Assembly: GCF_003026105.1 (NCBI RefSeq)
Contig: NZ_PYNW01000007.1
Location: forward strand, 1 to 64,000
Reading direction: 5' to 3'
Length of the DNA stretch: 64,000 bases
Origin: Photobacterium sp. GB-56
GTDB taxonomy: Bacteria > Pseudomonadota > Gammaproteobacteria > Enterobacterales > Vibrionaceae
Part shown: positions 38,845-47,522 of the stretch, piece after piece
Layout of the letters: each line of letters opens with the position of its first letter
Numbering within the stretch: the first letter of the stretch is position 1
Position numbers and translations under genes: made by a program
Notes under the pieces: model-generated
Told to the model about the DNA's origin: nothing
Databases searched by the model: none
Seen by the model: the letters and a program-made list of their open reading frames with translations, nothing else

Positions 38845-40845
38845 TTAAATGCCTTTGGCGACATCATCAAGTGCTTTTAAAACCTGCTCATTAATATGGC
38901 CTTCATGGACAAGTTGACAGACTTTTCGTCTAACAGCTAAGCCTGAAATTAAACGTTCAATCGATAAATGACGTTCGTCTTGGCGACTGTTATATAACTC
39001 AACGGTACGACTTAAAGTTTCATAACTGACTTTTTGACCAGAAACATATAACCAATCTAGCTTCTCTAAGTATCCGTGGCACTCTTCAGTAATAACTGAT
39101 GATGGATGACCAGTCATTGCAGATAAAGCCGTTATGCTTCGCTGCAGCGCTTCTGGTGAGGTATATTTAGATAACACAATCGTTAATTCATCTGCATTAA
39201 TCTCAACAAGATGCTTACGCAACTTAATACGACGCCCTAATCGGCCTTTCGGACGCGGTGCCTTTCGCTGAATCGGTTCAAACTCACCATCAATAATGGC
39301 GGATAATTGTTCTAATTCTTGCTTTGGCATGATCTCATTACGTAACGGGTTTGGCATTGTTGGTGCCATCGTACGCTTACCTTCATTAGTCGTTTTAGCA
39401 CGTGAATATCGGATCACTTCATCAGCATCACATTTAATATCAATACGATAATCTGTGTAACGTTTATCAGGCTCTTCAGCACTGATCGTTAAATGGTATC
39501 CCCATAAATTCACCGCAAAGATCGTTTCTGTTACTTTTCCTTCAGCTAATTTTTTCAATTCTCGAATAAGATCAGAAGAAAAACGTCGCCATTCAATATT
39601 TCTAGCAAGCTTTTGATTTAAATCACTTAAAAGCATAGAGTCATTGACACGACGAGACATGCGACTACGGAAAAAAGTATACAATTGAAACACAAGCGTA
39701 TGCTGACGTAAAATTTCAGGTGGAAACAAGAAAAAATAATCGCGTGTTAATAGTTCATCAAAAAATGACGGTTCCCACACCAAAATATACAAATTAGGTT
39801 TGATCCTGATCTCACCATCTTCCCCTTCTTGAGGCGCTTCTTCTGAAGCCGTGATCGTTCTAGCAATAAAACGAAAACGATCACTCTTAAACCCTTCAGG
39901 CATATTTTCACTTAGCCAACGACCAGTGAGTTCGTGTAATTGAAAATCAGTAAATTCAATACGATCAATACTTTCTCGAATAGAATCGCGTGCCGGGCCA
40001 CTGTCCTTTTTGCCTCGTAGAGCCAAAATATCAGTGATATAGACTGGCGTCTTATTTACCATCGATCGCGCTTGAATTTCATAATCAGCGATATGGTGAT
40101 CATGGTACTGAACCGTTAGGGTAAACAACGCAAACAGTGTCATGAGATCATCCACCGTCATGATCGACTTTGATGATCGTGTCTCAATGATCGCTTTCGT
40201 ACCACTGATCGCAACCATTGATTTTTGATAACTTTTTTTAGTTCTCGGTGGCGCTAACGCTTGATCAATGATCCCTGCCCAGCTGGTTGGTGAAACCACA
40301 ATTTGATCAGCTTCATCAGGCATACTAGGTGGGGTGCCTAAACCATGTTCTGTCAGTAAGCGTCGATTAACATGATTTTGTGCTAATGCTTTTGAACGTT
40401 TTTGTTTTTCTTTTTCTTTAAATTGGTCTGATTGTAAACTCCCCGTGCCCAATTGAGAGATCAGCAAAGATGGATTGATGAAGTGATGCAGCATGGTTTT
40501 ACCGGCTAAGCCTTCTTCGAACCTTACAGGCTGCTGATTAAATAAACCAACACTCACAGCTGCACGTAAACGTTGCTGAATTGCCGCTCGCGTTAATTGA
40601 CCTTCCGTTGCTTCAACAAGTTCAGTTGTTGATACATAACCATCTTTGCTTGATAAACCACGTAGCGAAATAATATTGAGCAATTCAATAATACTTTTGG
40701 TGACCCCTTTGAAATGTTGATATTGCGGAAGCCAATCGACAAGATTTGAATGGATCAAAAATAAATGACCATCTTTGTGCGATCTAGGGGCTTCGATCAA
40801 TATTTTTTCAATTGGGGCATTTTCACTATTACGAGGTTGTTTCAT
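38845..40845 (-). CDS. rctB: Chromosome-2 replication initiator RctB
   Basis: A 666-residue initiator specific to the second chromosome of Vibrionaceae (V. cholerae RctB is 658). It binds iterons in the adjacent origin to open it and represses its own gene. The start MKQPRNSENAPIEKILIEAPRSHKDGHLFLIHSNLVDWLPQY... and the internal winged-helix-like blocks (for example GYVSTTELVEATEGQLTRAAIQQRL) are as I know them for RctB. It lies directly beside the iteron array and divergent from parA2-parB2, the arrangement in vibrios. The iterons contain GATC, in line with the known need for Dam methylation. Confidence is very high from sequence and context together. Confidence 0.97.
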   Translation of the reverse strand: MKQPRNSENAPIEKILIEAPRSHKDGHLFLIHSNLVDWLPQYQHFKGVTKSIIELLNIISLRGLSSKDGYVSTTELVEATEGQLTRAAIQQRLRAAVSVGLFNQQPVRFEEGLAGKTMLHHFINPSLLISQLGTGSLQSDQFKEKEKQKRSKALAQNHVNRRLLTEHGLGTPPSMPDEADQIVVSPTSWAGIIDQALAPPRTKKSYQKSMVAISGTKAIIETRSSKSIMTVDDLMTLFALFTLTVQYHDHHIADYEIQARSMVNKTPVYITDILALRGKKDSGPARDSIRESIDRIEFTDFQLHELTGRWLSENMPEGFKSDRFRFIARTITASEEAPQEGEDGEIRIKPNLYILVWEPSFFDELLTRDYFFLFPPEILRQHTLVFQLYTFFRSRMSRRVNDSMLLSDLNQKLARNIEWRRFSSDLIRELKKLAEGKVTETIFAVNLWGYHLTISAEEPDKRYTDYRIDIKCDADEVIRYSRAKTTNEGKRTMAPTMPNPLRNEIMPKQELEQLSAIIDGEFEPIQRKAPRPKGRLGRRIKLRKHLVEINADELTIVLSKYTSPEALQRSITALSAMTGHPSSVITEECHGYLEKLDWLYVSGQKVSYETLSRTVELYNSRQDERHLSIERLISGLAVRRKVCQLVHEGHINEQVLKALDDVAKGI

Positions 40846-40935
40846 TTGTCATTGGCCGTAGATTCATCATCTTTCCGCAAAGATTAATAGAAAAAGATCA
40901 ATAAATAAAGTTTTTTATTTAAAGATTTTTAATAC

Positions 40936-40986
40936 TGATCTTTATGATTAATTCTGATCTATTTGATTAACTGATCTAATGATCAG
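40936..40986 (-). promoter_or_regulatory. rctB: Likely rctB promoter/operator block
   Basis: Three CTGATCT/ACTGATCT motifs and a final AATGATCAG lie within 50 bp, 90-140 bp upstream of the rctB start. In V. cholerae an RctB-binding 29-mer in this position represses rctB. The match in position and GATC content supports the same role; the exact operator is not resolved. Confidence 0.6.
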
Positions 40987-40993
40987 GTTCTAT

Positions 40994-41006
40994 TTTACAA
41001 TGTAAC
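40994..41006. other. Near-consensus parS2 site inside ori2
   Basis: TTTACAATGTAAC matches the 13-bp palindrome at 12 of 13 bases. It stands between the rctB operator block and the first iteron. ParB2 binding within ori2 is known to affect control of RctB in V. cholerae, so this weaker site may be functional. Confidence 0.55.
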
Positions 41007-41043
41007 ATTTTGTTTTAAAAGAAGATAAAATAGTGACGTTACG

Positions 41044-41174
41044 GAACAATGATCATGGTTTTATCGGAAGTGTGATCAACAGTTGATTGAAAACATGATC
41101 ATCATAACATAGGAAGCATGATCATCTGGATTCTGAAACGATGATCAACATTCAATTGAAAGCATGATCATAAT
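41044..41174 (+). repeat. Six RctB iterons with exact 23-bp period
   Basis: TGATCA cores start at 41050, 41073, 41096, 41119, 41142 and 41165, each 23 bp after the last. Each is preceded by a G(G/A)AA motif (for example GGAACAATGATCATG, GGAAGCATGATCATC). The period is about two helix turns, so all sites face the same side. Six 12-mers are the minimal initiator array of Vibrio ori2. Confidence 0.95.
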
Positions 41175-41185
41175 AGATTCAATGC

Positions 41186-41206
41186 TTATTCACAGGGTTA
41201 TCCACA
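41186..41206 (+). promoter_or_regulatory. Two adjacent DnaA boxes in ori2
   Basis: TTATTCACA (41186-41194) and the perfect DnaA box TTATCCACA (41198-41206) lie 12 bp apart in the same orientation, just after the sixth iteron and before an AT-rich stretch. They fit the DnaA requirement of Vibrio ori2. Confidence 0.88.
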
Positions 41207-41280
41207 GTAATCCTTTATCTGTATTGATTGATCTTTAATTCCACGCTGTAAAAGTCATTTATTAAGGCGTTTTTAGTCGG

Positions 41281-41750
41281 AACAATGATCATGTAAGTGC
41301 CGTTCGAACCATTTTGTTTAAATTCTATTCACTTTTTAAAGTCGGATAAAAAGTAATTACCGCGACCATAACGATTAATCCATATTACATTGATTCGTTA
41401 TGTTGCTAAAGAAGTGCCTATTTTGTCGTTTAATATTAGGAAAAATGATCAAGTAAATGAATCTGCATTTCAAATATCTGTACTATTTATTCAATATTGA
41501 CCTTTTGGACACCTTCTAAGGGAGGTTTTGTGTTCTAAACCCTTATTGAACCTACATTCACCGTAACTTATCACCTTTCGATCATGCTTCCGTAACTATT
41601 GTTGTAAGGCGCTAGCGCCTCCCTTTTACCTTGATCATTTTTCCTGAAAATTTGATCTTATAATCGATTGAAGTTCTGATTTATATTGCCGTTAGAGCAC
41701 TTGATCATCGTTTCGTGATCGCAGCTATTTTCTCGGAACAATGATCAAGA
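41281..41750. promoter_or_regulatory. Additional RctB-type sites, regulatory half of ori2
   Basis: TGATCA cores occur at 41286, 41446 and 41742 in the iteron orientation (GGAACAATGATCA twice) and at 41632 and 41702 next to reverse-orientation flanks; GATCATGCTTCCG at 41581 is the reverse of the iteron form. Inverted pairs such as AGGAAAAATGATCAAG (41439) and its complement (41630) suggest the place of the inhibitory 39-mers of V. cholerae. Which are true 39-mers cannot be settled by eye. Confidence 0.7.
41607..41620. repeat. 14-bp perfect palindrome in ori2
   Basis: AGGCGCTAGCGCCT is a GC-rich perfect palindrome in an AT-rich region. It might be a terminator of the transcript that crosses this region or a binding site; a T-rich stretch (CCCTTTT) follows. 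Confidence 0.5.
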
Positions 41751-41968
41751 TTTTGTTCGCTCTATTTCGACTTTTAGGTGATGAGATCTGGCTTTATTTG
41801 CTATTTCATAATTTTTTTAATGAAATAGCTATGAAATTATTCAATTTCATCATAGTGTTAGATCTTATCGTTATTTGTCTAATTTTAGCTGTATCTGAAA
41901 TTGAAATAACATCTCCCGTAACTTAGCTTGTTTTTCTCATGCTTCTGTAAATACCTAGCTAAAATCAA

Positions 41969-41981
41969 TTTACATTGTAAA
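41969..41981. other. parS2 site upstream of parA2
   Basis: TTTACATTGTAAA is a perfect match to the parS2 consensus 220 bp upstream of parA. Besides partition, ParB2 bound here could influence parAB transcription. Confidence 0.85.
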
Positions 41982-42202
41982 GTTGTGACGCTGTAACACT
42001 TTAAATCTGTCTCTTATTTCGAGTAGTTAATCACATAGTTAACGTCATAAAATGTTCAAATATTTATCTCATATCTGCTTTTATCAAACATAAAGCTTTT
42101 TGACTTTAGATTAATATCACACTGATTGTTCAGCTTTTTATTGTTATGTTCTGTGTTTGTTGTACAATATTGCTCAGTCTATCATCATGGCGAAGAGTGA
42201 TA

Positions 42203-43417
42203 ATGAATAGGGAACAGACGATCCAAAATTTGCTCAACATTGCAGAGCAAACAAAACAAGTACAAGCGGACCGAATTGAGATTGTTTTAGAAGAGCGTCG
42301 TGAGGAGCTATTCCCTCCGATGTCTAAGGCTTTAATGGAAACACGCTCAGGGTTAACAAGACGTAAACTTGATGATGCAATTTCTCGTATGGAGGCTGAT
42401 GGTCATCAATTTACGAAAAATAATGCTAATCACTACTCTATTACATTAGAAGAAGCCCATAAGCTGATGAAAGCGGCAAAAAAACCGGCTTTTCATGAGA
42501 GAGAAGGAGCTGGCCGTAAACCTTGGGTTGTTAATGTTCAGAATCAGAAAGGTGGTACGGGTAAATCAATGACAGCGGTTCATATCGCTGCTTGTTTAGC
42601 ATTAGATTTAGATAAACGCTATCGTATTTGTCTTATCGACCTTGATCCACAGGGTTCATTACGTCTGTTTTTAAACCCTCTTATAAGTGTGGGAAAACAA
42701 GAAACGATTTATTCCGCTGTTGACGTTATGCTTGATAACGTACCTGATGGCGTTGAAATGGATAAAGATTTCTTAAAAGATAATGTGGTTATGCCAACCC
42801 AATATCCTAACCTTAAAACGATAGCGGCCTTCCCTGAAGATGCGATGTTTAATGCTGATGCATGGCAAGATCTTGCAGTAAATCAAGACCTTGATATTGT
42901 TCGTTTACTCAAAGAAAAAGTCATTGATCCAATTGCAGATGAGTTCGACATTATTATGATTGATACGGGTCCTCACATTGACCCACTGGTATGGAATGCA
43001 ATGTATGCATCTAATGCGTTAATCATTCCTTGTGCTGCAAAACGTCTTGACTGGGCATCTACTGTTAACTTTTTCCAGCATTTACCGACTGTTTACGAGA
43101 TGTTCCCTGAAGATTGGCATGGTTTAGAATTTATTCGTTTAATGCCGACAATGTTTGAAGACGATAATAAGAAGCAAGTTTCTGTGTTAACTGAAATGAA
43201 TTACCTGCTTCGTGATCAAGTTATGATGGCAACAGTGCCACGTAGCCGTGCATTTGAAACTTGTGCTGATACCTATAGTACGGTATTTGATTTAACGGCA
43301 GCAGAGTTTGAAGGGGGTAAAAAGACCCTTTCAACCGCCCAAGAGGCTATTCAACGCGTTGGTTTAGAACTAGAACGCGTTATGCATAGCCACTGGGCAA
43401 ATCTTAACGAGGAGTAA
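42203..43417 (+). CDS. parA: Chromosome-2 partition ATPase ParA2
   Basis: A 404-residue Walker-type partition ATPase that, with ParB2 and parS2, segregates chromosome 2. It is of the large plasmid-like (type Ia) kind: an N-terminal winged helix (SKALMETRSGLTRRKLDDAISRME) followed by the deviant Walker A motif NQKGGTGKSMTA (about residue 113), a Walker A' LIDLDPQGSLR and Walker B IIMIDTGPHIDP. ATG at 42203 (MNREQTIQNLL) is chosen since it matches the known ParA2 N terminus and has AAGAG upstream; a longer frame from 42146 lacks these. parB starts 7 bp after the stop. ParA proteins with this N-terminal domain usually repress their own promoter. Confidence 0.96.
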   Translation: MNREQTIQNLLNIAEQTKQVQADRIEIVLEERREELFPPMSKALMETRSGLTRRKLDDAISRMEADGHQFTKNNANHYSITLEEAHKLMKAAKKPAFHEREGAGRKPWVVNVQNQKGGTGKSMTAVHIAACLALDLDKRYRICLIDLDPQGSLRLFLNPLISVGKQETIYSAVDVMLDNVPDGVEMDKDFLKDNVVMPTQYPNLKTIAAFPEDAMFNADAWQDLAVNQDLDIVRLLKEKVIDPIADEFDIIMIDTGPHIDPLVWNAMYASNALIIPCAAKRLDWASTVNFFQHLPTVYEMFPEDWHGLEFIRLMPTMFEDDNKKQVSVLTEMNYLLRDQVMMATVPRSRAFETCADTYSTVFDLTAAEFEGGKKTLSTAQEAIQRVGLELERVMHSHWANLNEE

Positions 43418-43424
43418 CTAACAG

Positions 43425-44399
43425 ATGGCTATTAAAACAACTGATCTTAATGCTCGTCTGTTCGGTAAAGCGGACAAACGTCGCGCGACTAATGTAACAG
43501 AAGCACAAACAGCTGCGCGCGATAAAGCTGCTGTAATAGAATTAGCGGTAGCGGGTGAAGAAACAGTTGCGTTTGAATTAATCAAAATTAATGCAGATGA
43601 TGTCAGTACTAAAACCATTGTTTTTGCTGAGAATGCACGTGAACAAGCATTTTTAAATGAGCATGCACTCGCTGATATATTATCGACATTGAAAGATCGT
43701 GGACAGCAATATCCCGCTGTTGGTCGTTGGTTAGATGATGGTCGTATTGAAGTTTTAGACGGTAGCCGCCGTCGAATGTCTTGTATTTTAGCTCATAAAG
43801 ATTTCTTAATTTATGTTGCTAAAGGCATTAATACTGAACACGCTAAATTTTTATCTGACGTCGCTAACGCTCATAAACCGTTAAGTTTATTTGAGCGTGG
43901 TAAAGAGATGCAACATCTCCTTGATAGTGGAAAAGTTGCGGATCAAAAAGAGTTAGCGCGTTATTTACAATGCAGTGAAGCCCTGGTGAGTGGTGCTTTA
44001 AAAGCGGCAAGTTTACCGATGGAATTGCTGATGGCTTATCCTAGCGTTGGCGAACTTGGCCGTCCTACGATAGTTAAACTTCACCGTGTGTTTTTTGGCT
44101 TAGATGCTGAACAACAGAAAAAGATGATTGAAGAGCTAAGTGCAGAAAATACGGCACTTTGGAAAACAATCAAAGCACAAGGGATCAGCCGTATTACTCG
44201 CGAAGTGACGGTTAAACTTGAAGAGATGGGTGATGCACTTCAGCCAAAAGCTGTTGTTGAAAAACCTAGTTCTCAAGAGCTTATTAAAGGTAAAGTAAGT
44301 TATACCCGCGATGGTGATAAGTTACAGTTACGTTTGAAAAAAATGAGCGATCGCCAAGTCAGTGACATTCTTGATTATTTAAATGATTATCTGAAATAA
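43425..44399 (+). CDS. parB: Chromosome-2 centromere-binding protein ParB2
   Basis: A 324-residue partition protein that loads on the parS2 palindromes. It has an acidic/flexible N terminus, then the ParB core: FAENAREQAFLNEHALADIL, GRWLDDGRIEVLDGSRRRMSCILA (the CTPase-region motif of ParB proteins) and the helix-turn-helix DQKELARYLQCSEALVSGALKAASLP. The C-terminal 50 residues (LKKMSDRQVSDILDYLNDYLK) form the dimerisation end. It has its own ribosome site (GAGGAG 12 bases upstream) and ends in a strong terminator. Many predicted parS2 targets lie in this window (see the entries at 8621, 41969 and 46620). Confidence 0.96.
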   Translation: MAIKTTDLNARLFGKADKRRATNVTEAQTAARDKAAVIELAVAGEETVAFELIKINADDVSTKTIVFAENAREQAFLNEHALADILSTLKDRGQQYPAVGRWLDDGRIEVLDGSRRRMSCILAHKDFLIYVAKGINTEHAKFLSDVANAHKPLSLFERGKEMQHLLDSGKVADQKELARYLQCSEALVSGALKAASLPMELLMAYPSVGELGRPTIVKLHRVFFGLDAEQQKKMIEELSAENTALWKTIKAQGISRITREVTVKLEEMGDALQPKAVVEKPSSQELIKGKVSYTRDGDKLQLRLKKMSDRQVSDILDYLNDYLK

Positions 44400-44411
44400 T
44401 CAATTCTTATT

Positions 44412-44441
44412 AAAACCACGCACTCTAGCGTGGTTTTTTTT
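44412..44441 (+). terminator. Terminator of parAB
   Basis: AAAACCACGC and GCGTGGTTTTTTTT form a stem with a 6-base loop and a run of eight T, 13 bp after the parB stop. Confidence 0.93.
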
Positions 44442-44499
44442 CATCTCAATTTTGTTTCACATGTTATGATCTCAGCAATCATGTTGTTCAGGTTATTGT

Positions 44500-46593
44500 A
44501 TGTTATCACTTCTTCCTACGTTTATTTCTAAGCTTCATGGGGACTCTCTTGCAGCTAATTGCCGTCGACTTGTTATTGTTGAAGGTGATCTTTGCTGGTC
44601 AACTCAGATCACGCAAGTATTTTCTGAACACTATTCAGCGATGCTTTGGGCGGGTGATAATGTGCCTGACTCTATGCTTCATTGTCCTTTTAAAACAGCG
44701 AAAAAGTGGTTGGGACAAGAAACAGATTGTATTGCAATTAACGCTCATCACGGTATTGATGCGAATGTTATTGGTGCGTTGTCCGGCACAATAAAAGGGG
44801 GCGGGGTAATGTTATTACTCTTACCTCTTGGATGGAAAACCGATGCTAATATTTCTCCATTTATGAAGCGGCTATCATTACTGTGTGCAGATCCTGATGT
44901 GATTACGTTATACCAAGATACGCCTATTCCGATATTTAAACCTTGGATTCACCAGTCACCTAATAGTGTTGATTTTATCTCTAGTGCTCCTCGGTTTTGC
45001 TTATCGCAACAACAAGAGCTCGCGGTAGATGCCATTATCAAAGTTGCTGTTGGTCATAGGAAGCGCCCGTTAGTTTTATCGGCTGATAGAGGGCGAGGTA
45101 AATCGTCATCGTTAGGTATTGCTGCTGCCGAATTAATGCTAACGCGTAAAATGAAAATTGCGGTGACGTCTCCTTCTTTTGCTTGTGCATCTACCGTTTT
45201 TTCGCATGCCCAGCAACGCTTGGTTGACGCTGATACCACTCACCCTCATCGCTTATTATGCCAAGGGAGTGAGCTACATTTTATTGCGCAAGATGTTATT
45301 TGTGATGTTGCAGATAATTATGATTTTATTCTTGTCGATGAAGCTGCAGCGATTCCTGGTGATACCTTGATCGCGCTATTGAATAGACATAATCGGTTAG
45401 TCTTTGCCACGACGATTCATGGTTATGAAGGGACAGGGCGTGGTTTTGAAATTAAATTTAAGCAAGCCCTCAATAAAAAAATGCCGCAGTGGAAAGCGCT
45501 TCATATTGAGCAACCTATTCGTTGGCAAGTCAACGATCCGTTAGAGCAGTGGGTTTTCAATGCATTACTGCTTAATGCAGAGTACGCAACAATAGAGACA
45601 TTATCTGATGCGACCATTTCTTATGAACGCGTTACTAAGTCAGAGCTTGTTGCCAATAAAAATTTATTGTCTCAAATAGTTGGTCTATTAATTCATGCCC
45701 ACTACCAAACCTCTCCCAATGATGTTCAACAACTTCTTGATGATGCTAGCCAACACCTACTCGTCGCCCGTACGGAACAACACGTGATTGGTTGTTGTTT
45801 GCTCGTCAAAGAAGGCGCGTTTGATGAGGATTTAGCGCAAGCGGTTATGCTTGGACAGCGAAGAATCAAAGGGCATTTATTAGCGCAATCTATCGCAGCA
45901 CACCTAGGTTTAAAAGCGGCAGCGAAACAGTCTTGTTATCGAATATTACGTATTGCTGTTTTACCGGCACTTCATCGTCAGGGGATCGGTCATCAGTTAT
46001 TATCTCGTGCTGAGAAGTACGCTTTGTCGTGCGGCGTTGACTATATTGGTACAAGTTTTGGTGCTTCTGATGAACTAGTAAATTTTTGGCATAACGCAGG
46101 TTTTACTCCTATTCGTTTAGGCATAAATAGAGATGCGGCCAGTGGGCTTCATTCATTACTCTGCGTTAAGGTATTCAATCCTTACTGCTATGATTCTTGG
46201 TTCAATGATGCTGCTCTTTTATTTTCTGCGAGTTTTTGCGCTCAAAGAGTAGAACAGTTTCAACAACTGGCACCTGAATTATTTCTTCGTTTATATAGAA
46301 ATGGGAAGACTCATTCAATTGATTATCAACTTCCTGAACCCTTTATTCAGTCTCAACTTAAAGGCTTTTGTTTGGGGGCGTTAGGATATGATTATGTGGT
46401 TGCAAGTATTGAAACAAGGTTATCATCTTATTTACTAAGTGATGATTGTACTCGAAATGAAGAATTGTTTTTTGTAATCGCAAAAGTGATGCAGCGCCAA
46501 GCTTGGACTGATGTTATCTCTACGTTCAAATATACTGGACGAAAACAAGCAGAAAGCATTCTTCGCCAATTTGTCAGCGAGAATCTTATCTAG
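44500..46593 (+). CDS. tmcA: tRNA(Met) cytidine acetyltransferase TmcA
   Basis: A 697-residue enzyme that makes N4-acetylcytidine at the wobble position of elongator tRNA-Met, using acetyl-CoA and ATP. The RNA-helicase-like module has Walker A SADRGRGKSS (about 194-203) and Walker B ILVDEAAAIP. The GNAT module follows (LRIAVLPALHRQGIGHQLL, then YIGTSFGASDELVNFWHNAGF). The C terminus is the tRNA-binding part (YTGRKQAESILRQFVSEN). The length is near that of E. coli TmcA (671). It stands between the parAB terminator and the parS2 cluster, with no visible partner gene. Confidence 0.95.
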   Translation: MLSLLPTFISKLHGDSLAANCRRLVIVEGDLCWSTQITQVFSEHYSAMLWAGDNVPDSMLHCPFKTAKKWLGQETDCIAINAHHGIDANVIGALSGTIKGGGVMLLLLPLGWKTDANISPFMKRLSLLCADPDVITLYQDTPIPIFKPWIHQSPNSVDFISSAPRFCLSQQQELAVDAIIKVAVGHRKRPLVLSADRGRGKSSSLGIAAAELMLTRKMKIAVTSPSFACASTVFSHAQQRLVDADTTHPHRLLCQGSELHFIAQDVICDVADNYDFILVDEAAAIPGDTLIALLNRHNRLVFATTIHGYEGTGRGFEIKFKQALNKKMPQWKALHIEQPIRWQVNDPLEQWVFNALLLNAEYATIETLSDATISYERVTKSELVANKNLLSQIVGLLIHAHYQTSPNDVQQLLDDASQHLLVARTEQHVIGCCLLVKEGAFDEDLAQAVMLGQRRIKGHLLAQSIAAHLGLKAAAKQSCYRILRIAVLPALHRQGIGHQLLSRAEKYALSCGVDYIGTSFGASDELVNFWHNAGFTPIRLGINRDAASGLHSLLCVKVFNPYCYDSWFNDAALLFSASFCAQRVEQFQQLAPELFLRLYRNGKTHSIDYQLPEPFIQSQLKGFCLGALGYDYVVASIETRLSSYLLSDDCTRNEELFFVIAKVMQRQAWTDVISTFKYTGRKQAESILRQFVSENLI

Positions 46594-46702
46594 TGATGGC
46601 TTCGATTTTGGGAGTACTGTTTACAGTGTAAATTGTTTCTCTCTTTTATTTACAGTGTAAATTGGATATTCACTTTACACTGTAAATTACCCGTTTATTC
46701 TT

Positions 46703-46832
46703 TTCTTACTTCTTACTTCTTACTTCTTACTTCTTACTTCTTACTTCTTACTTCTTACTTCTTACTTCTTACTTCTTACTTCTTACTTCTTACTTCTTAC
46801 TTCTTACTTCTTACTTCTTACTTCTTACTTCT
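46703..46832. repeat. Heptamer tandem repeat TTCTTAC, about 18.5 copies
   Basis: An uninterrupted array of the 7-bp unit TTCTTAC spans 130 bp, without a visible mismatch, between the third and fourth parS2 sites. Since 7 is not a multiple of 3 the repeat reads as SYFLLLT in every third register, which makes an open frame, but this is not a gene. The copy number is likely to vary between strains. Confidence 0.93.
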
Positions 46833-47115
46833 AAGCGCCTCTACAGAACTTGCCTTGTATATTTTATTTTTACCGTAGAATGGTGCTTTTTATTTCTTCC
46901 GTCGAAAAATATTTTTATATTAATTTGTGGCGTTTGGAAGAGGTAGCTGATACTCACTTATTTAATTGAAAGGTTGGGTGATAACGTATGTCCTTACTGT
47001 AAATTATATATGCAATCTAATGTATATAGTAATTTACAGTGTAAATATTTAAATTGCTGACGAGTATTTACACTGTAAATATAATGAATGATGGTTAATT
47101 GTTTATTAATATTTT

Positions 47116-47174
47116 CTAGATGCTAGATGCTAGATGCTAGATGCTAGATGCTAGATGCTAGATGCTAGATGCTA
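47116..47174. repeat. Heptamer tandem repeat CTAGATG, about 8.4 copies
   Basis: A second perfect array of a different 7-bp unit (CTAGATG) covers 59 bp between the fifth and sixth parS2 sites. Confidence 0.93.
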
Positions 47175-47465
47175 AAGTTGAAGTGCTATATTTACACTGT
47201 AAATGAAGAACCAGTTCTAACTCGTATGATTTTTCGAGAATGAATTATATTGTGAAAATCGATAAGACGATAAAAGAAGGGGTAACAATTAAAGCATTGA
47301 TAGGTTGGGACTTGAAAGTGCACTTATTTGCCGTTGTCCAATTCAAACCGTGATTAGAGTGATTAAAATAAGGCAGAACCTTCACCTTGCTTTCTTGAAA
47401 TTAAAAGCTGTGATAACGATTTGCATCCTATAAGTTGAATCAGTTAGATAATAAATAGAAATAAA

Positions 47466-47492
47466 AAAACCAGTACAAAGGTACTGGTTTTC
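47466..47492 (-). terminator. Terminator of the LapD-like gene
   Basis: AAACCAGTAC and GTACTGGTTT form a stem with loop AAAG about 30 bp after the stop; A residues on its left give the T-run. Confidence 0.85.
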
Positions 47493-47522
47493 GGGGGAAA
47501 TAATATTTACAGTGTAAATGAC

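Larger units (their letters stand above)
40846..41760. other. Replication origin of chromosome 2 (ori2 region)
   Basis: This gene-free region between rctB and parA2 contains, from left to right, an rctB-proximal block with repeated TGATC motifs, a near-match parS2 site, six phased iterons, two DnaA boxes, an AT-rich stretch (about 41207-41280), and further TGATCA-core sites in both orientations. The order rctB - autoregulatory block - six 12-mers - DnaA box - regulatory sites is the layout of Vibrio ori2. About a dozen GATC sites occur in these motifs, far above chance. No protein-coding gene is seen in it. Confidence 0.93.
46620..47518. repeat. Cluster of seven perfect parS2 sites (centromere array)
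   Basis: Seven perfect 13-bp palindromes TTTACA(C/G)TGTAAA start at 46620, 46649, 46674, 47033, 47067, 47191 and 47506. The central base is C or G in all seven, whereas the two sites near rof and parA have T. They occupy a region with no gene between tmcA and the LapD-like gene, interrupted by two blocks of 7-bp tandem repeats. This matches the ParB2 target consensus of Vibrio chromosome 2 and is probably its main centromere. Confidence 0.92.

Noticed and set aside
41741..41926. 61-codon frame in the ori2-parA interval
   Set aside because: It begins within an RctB-type site, is AT-rich and has no sign of translation; the interval is regulatory.
46633..46878. Open reading frame with SYFLLLT repeats
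   Set aside because: It is a by-product of the TTCTTAC heptamer array between parS2 sites; the protein has no non-repeat content and no ribosome site.
46703..47174. Tandem repeats as a possible CRISPR array
   Set aside because: The units are 7 bp with no spacers and no cas genes are present, so these are simple tandem repeats.
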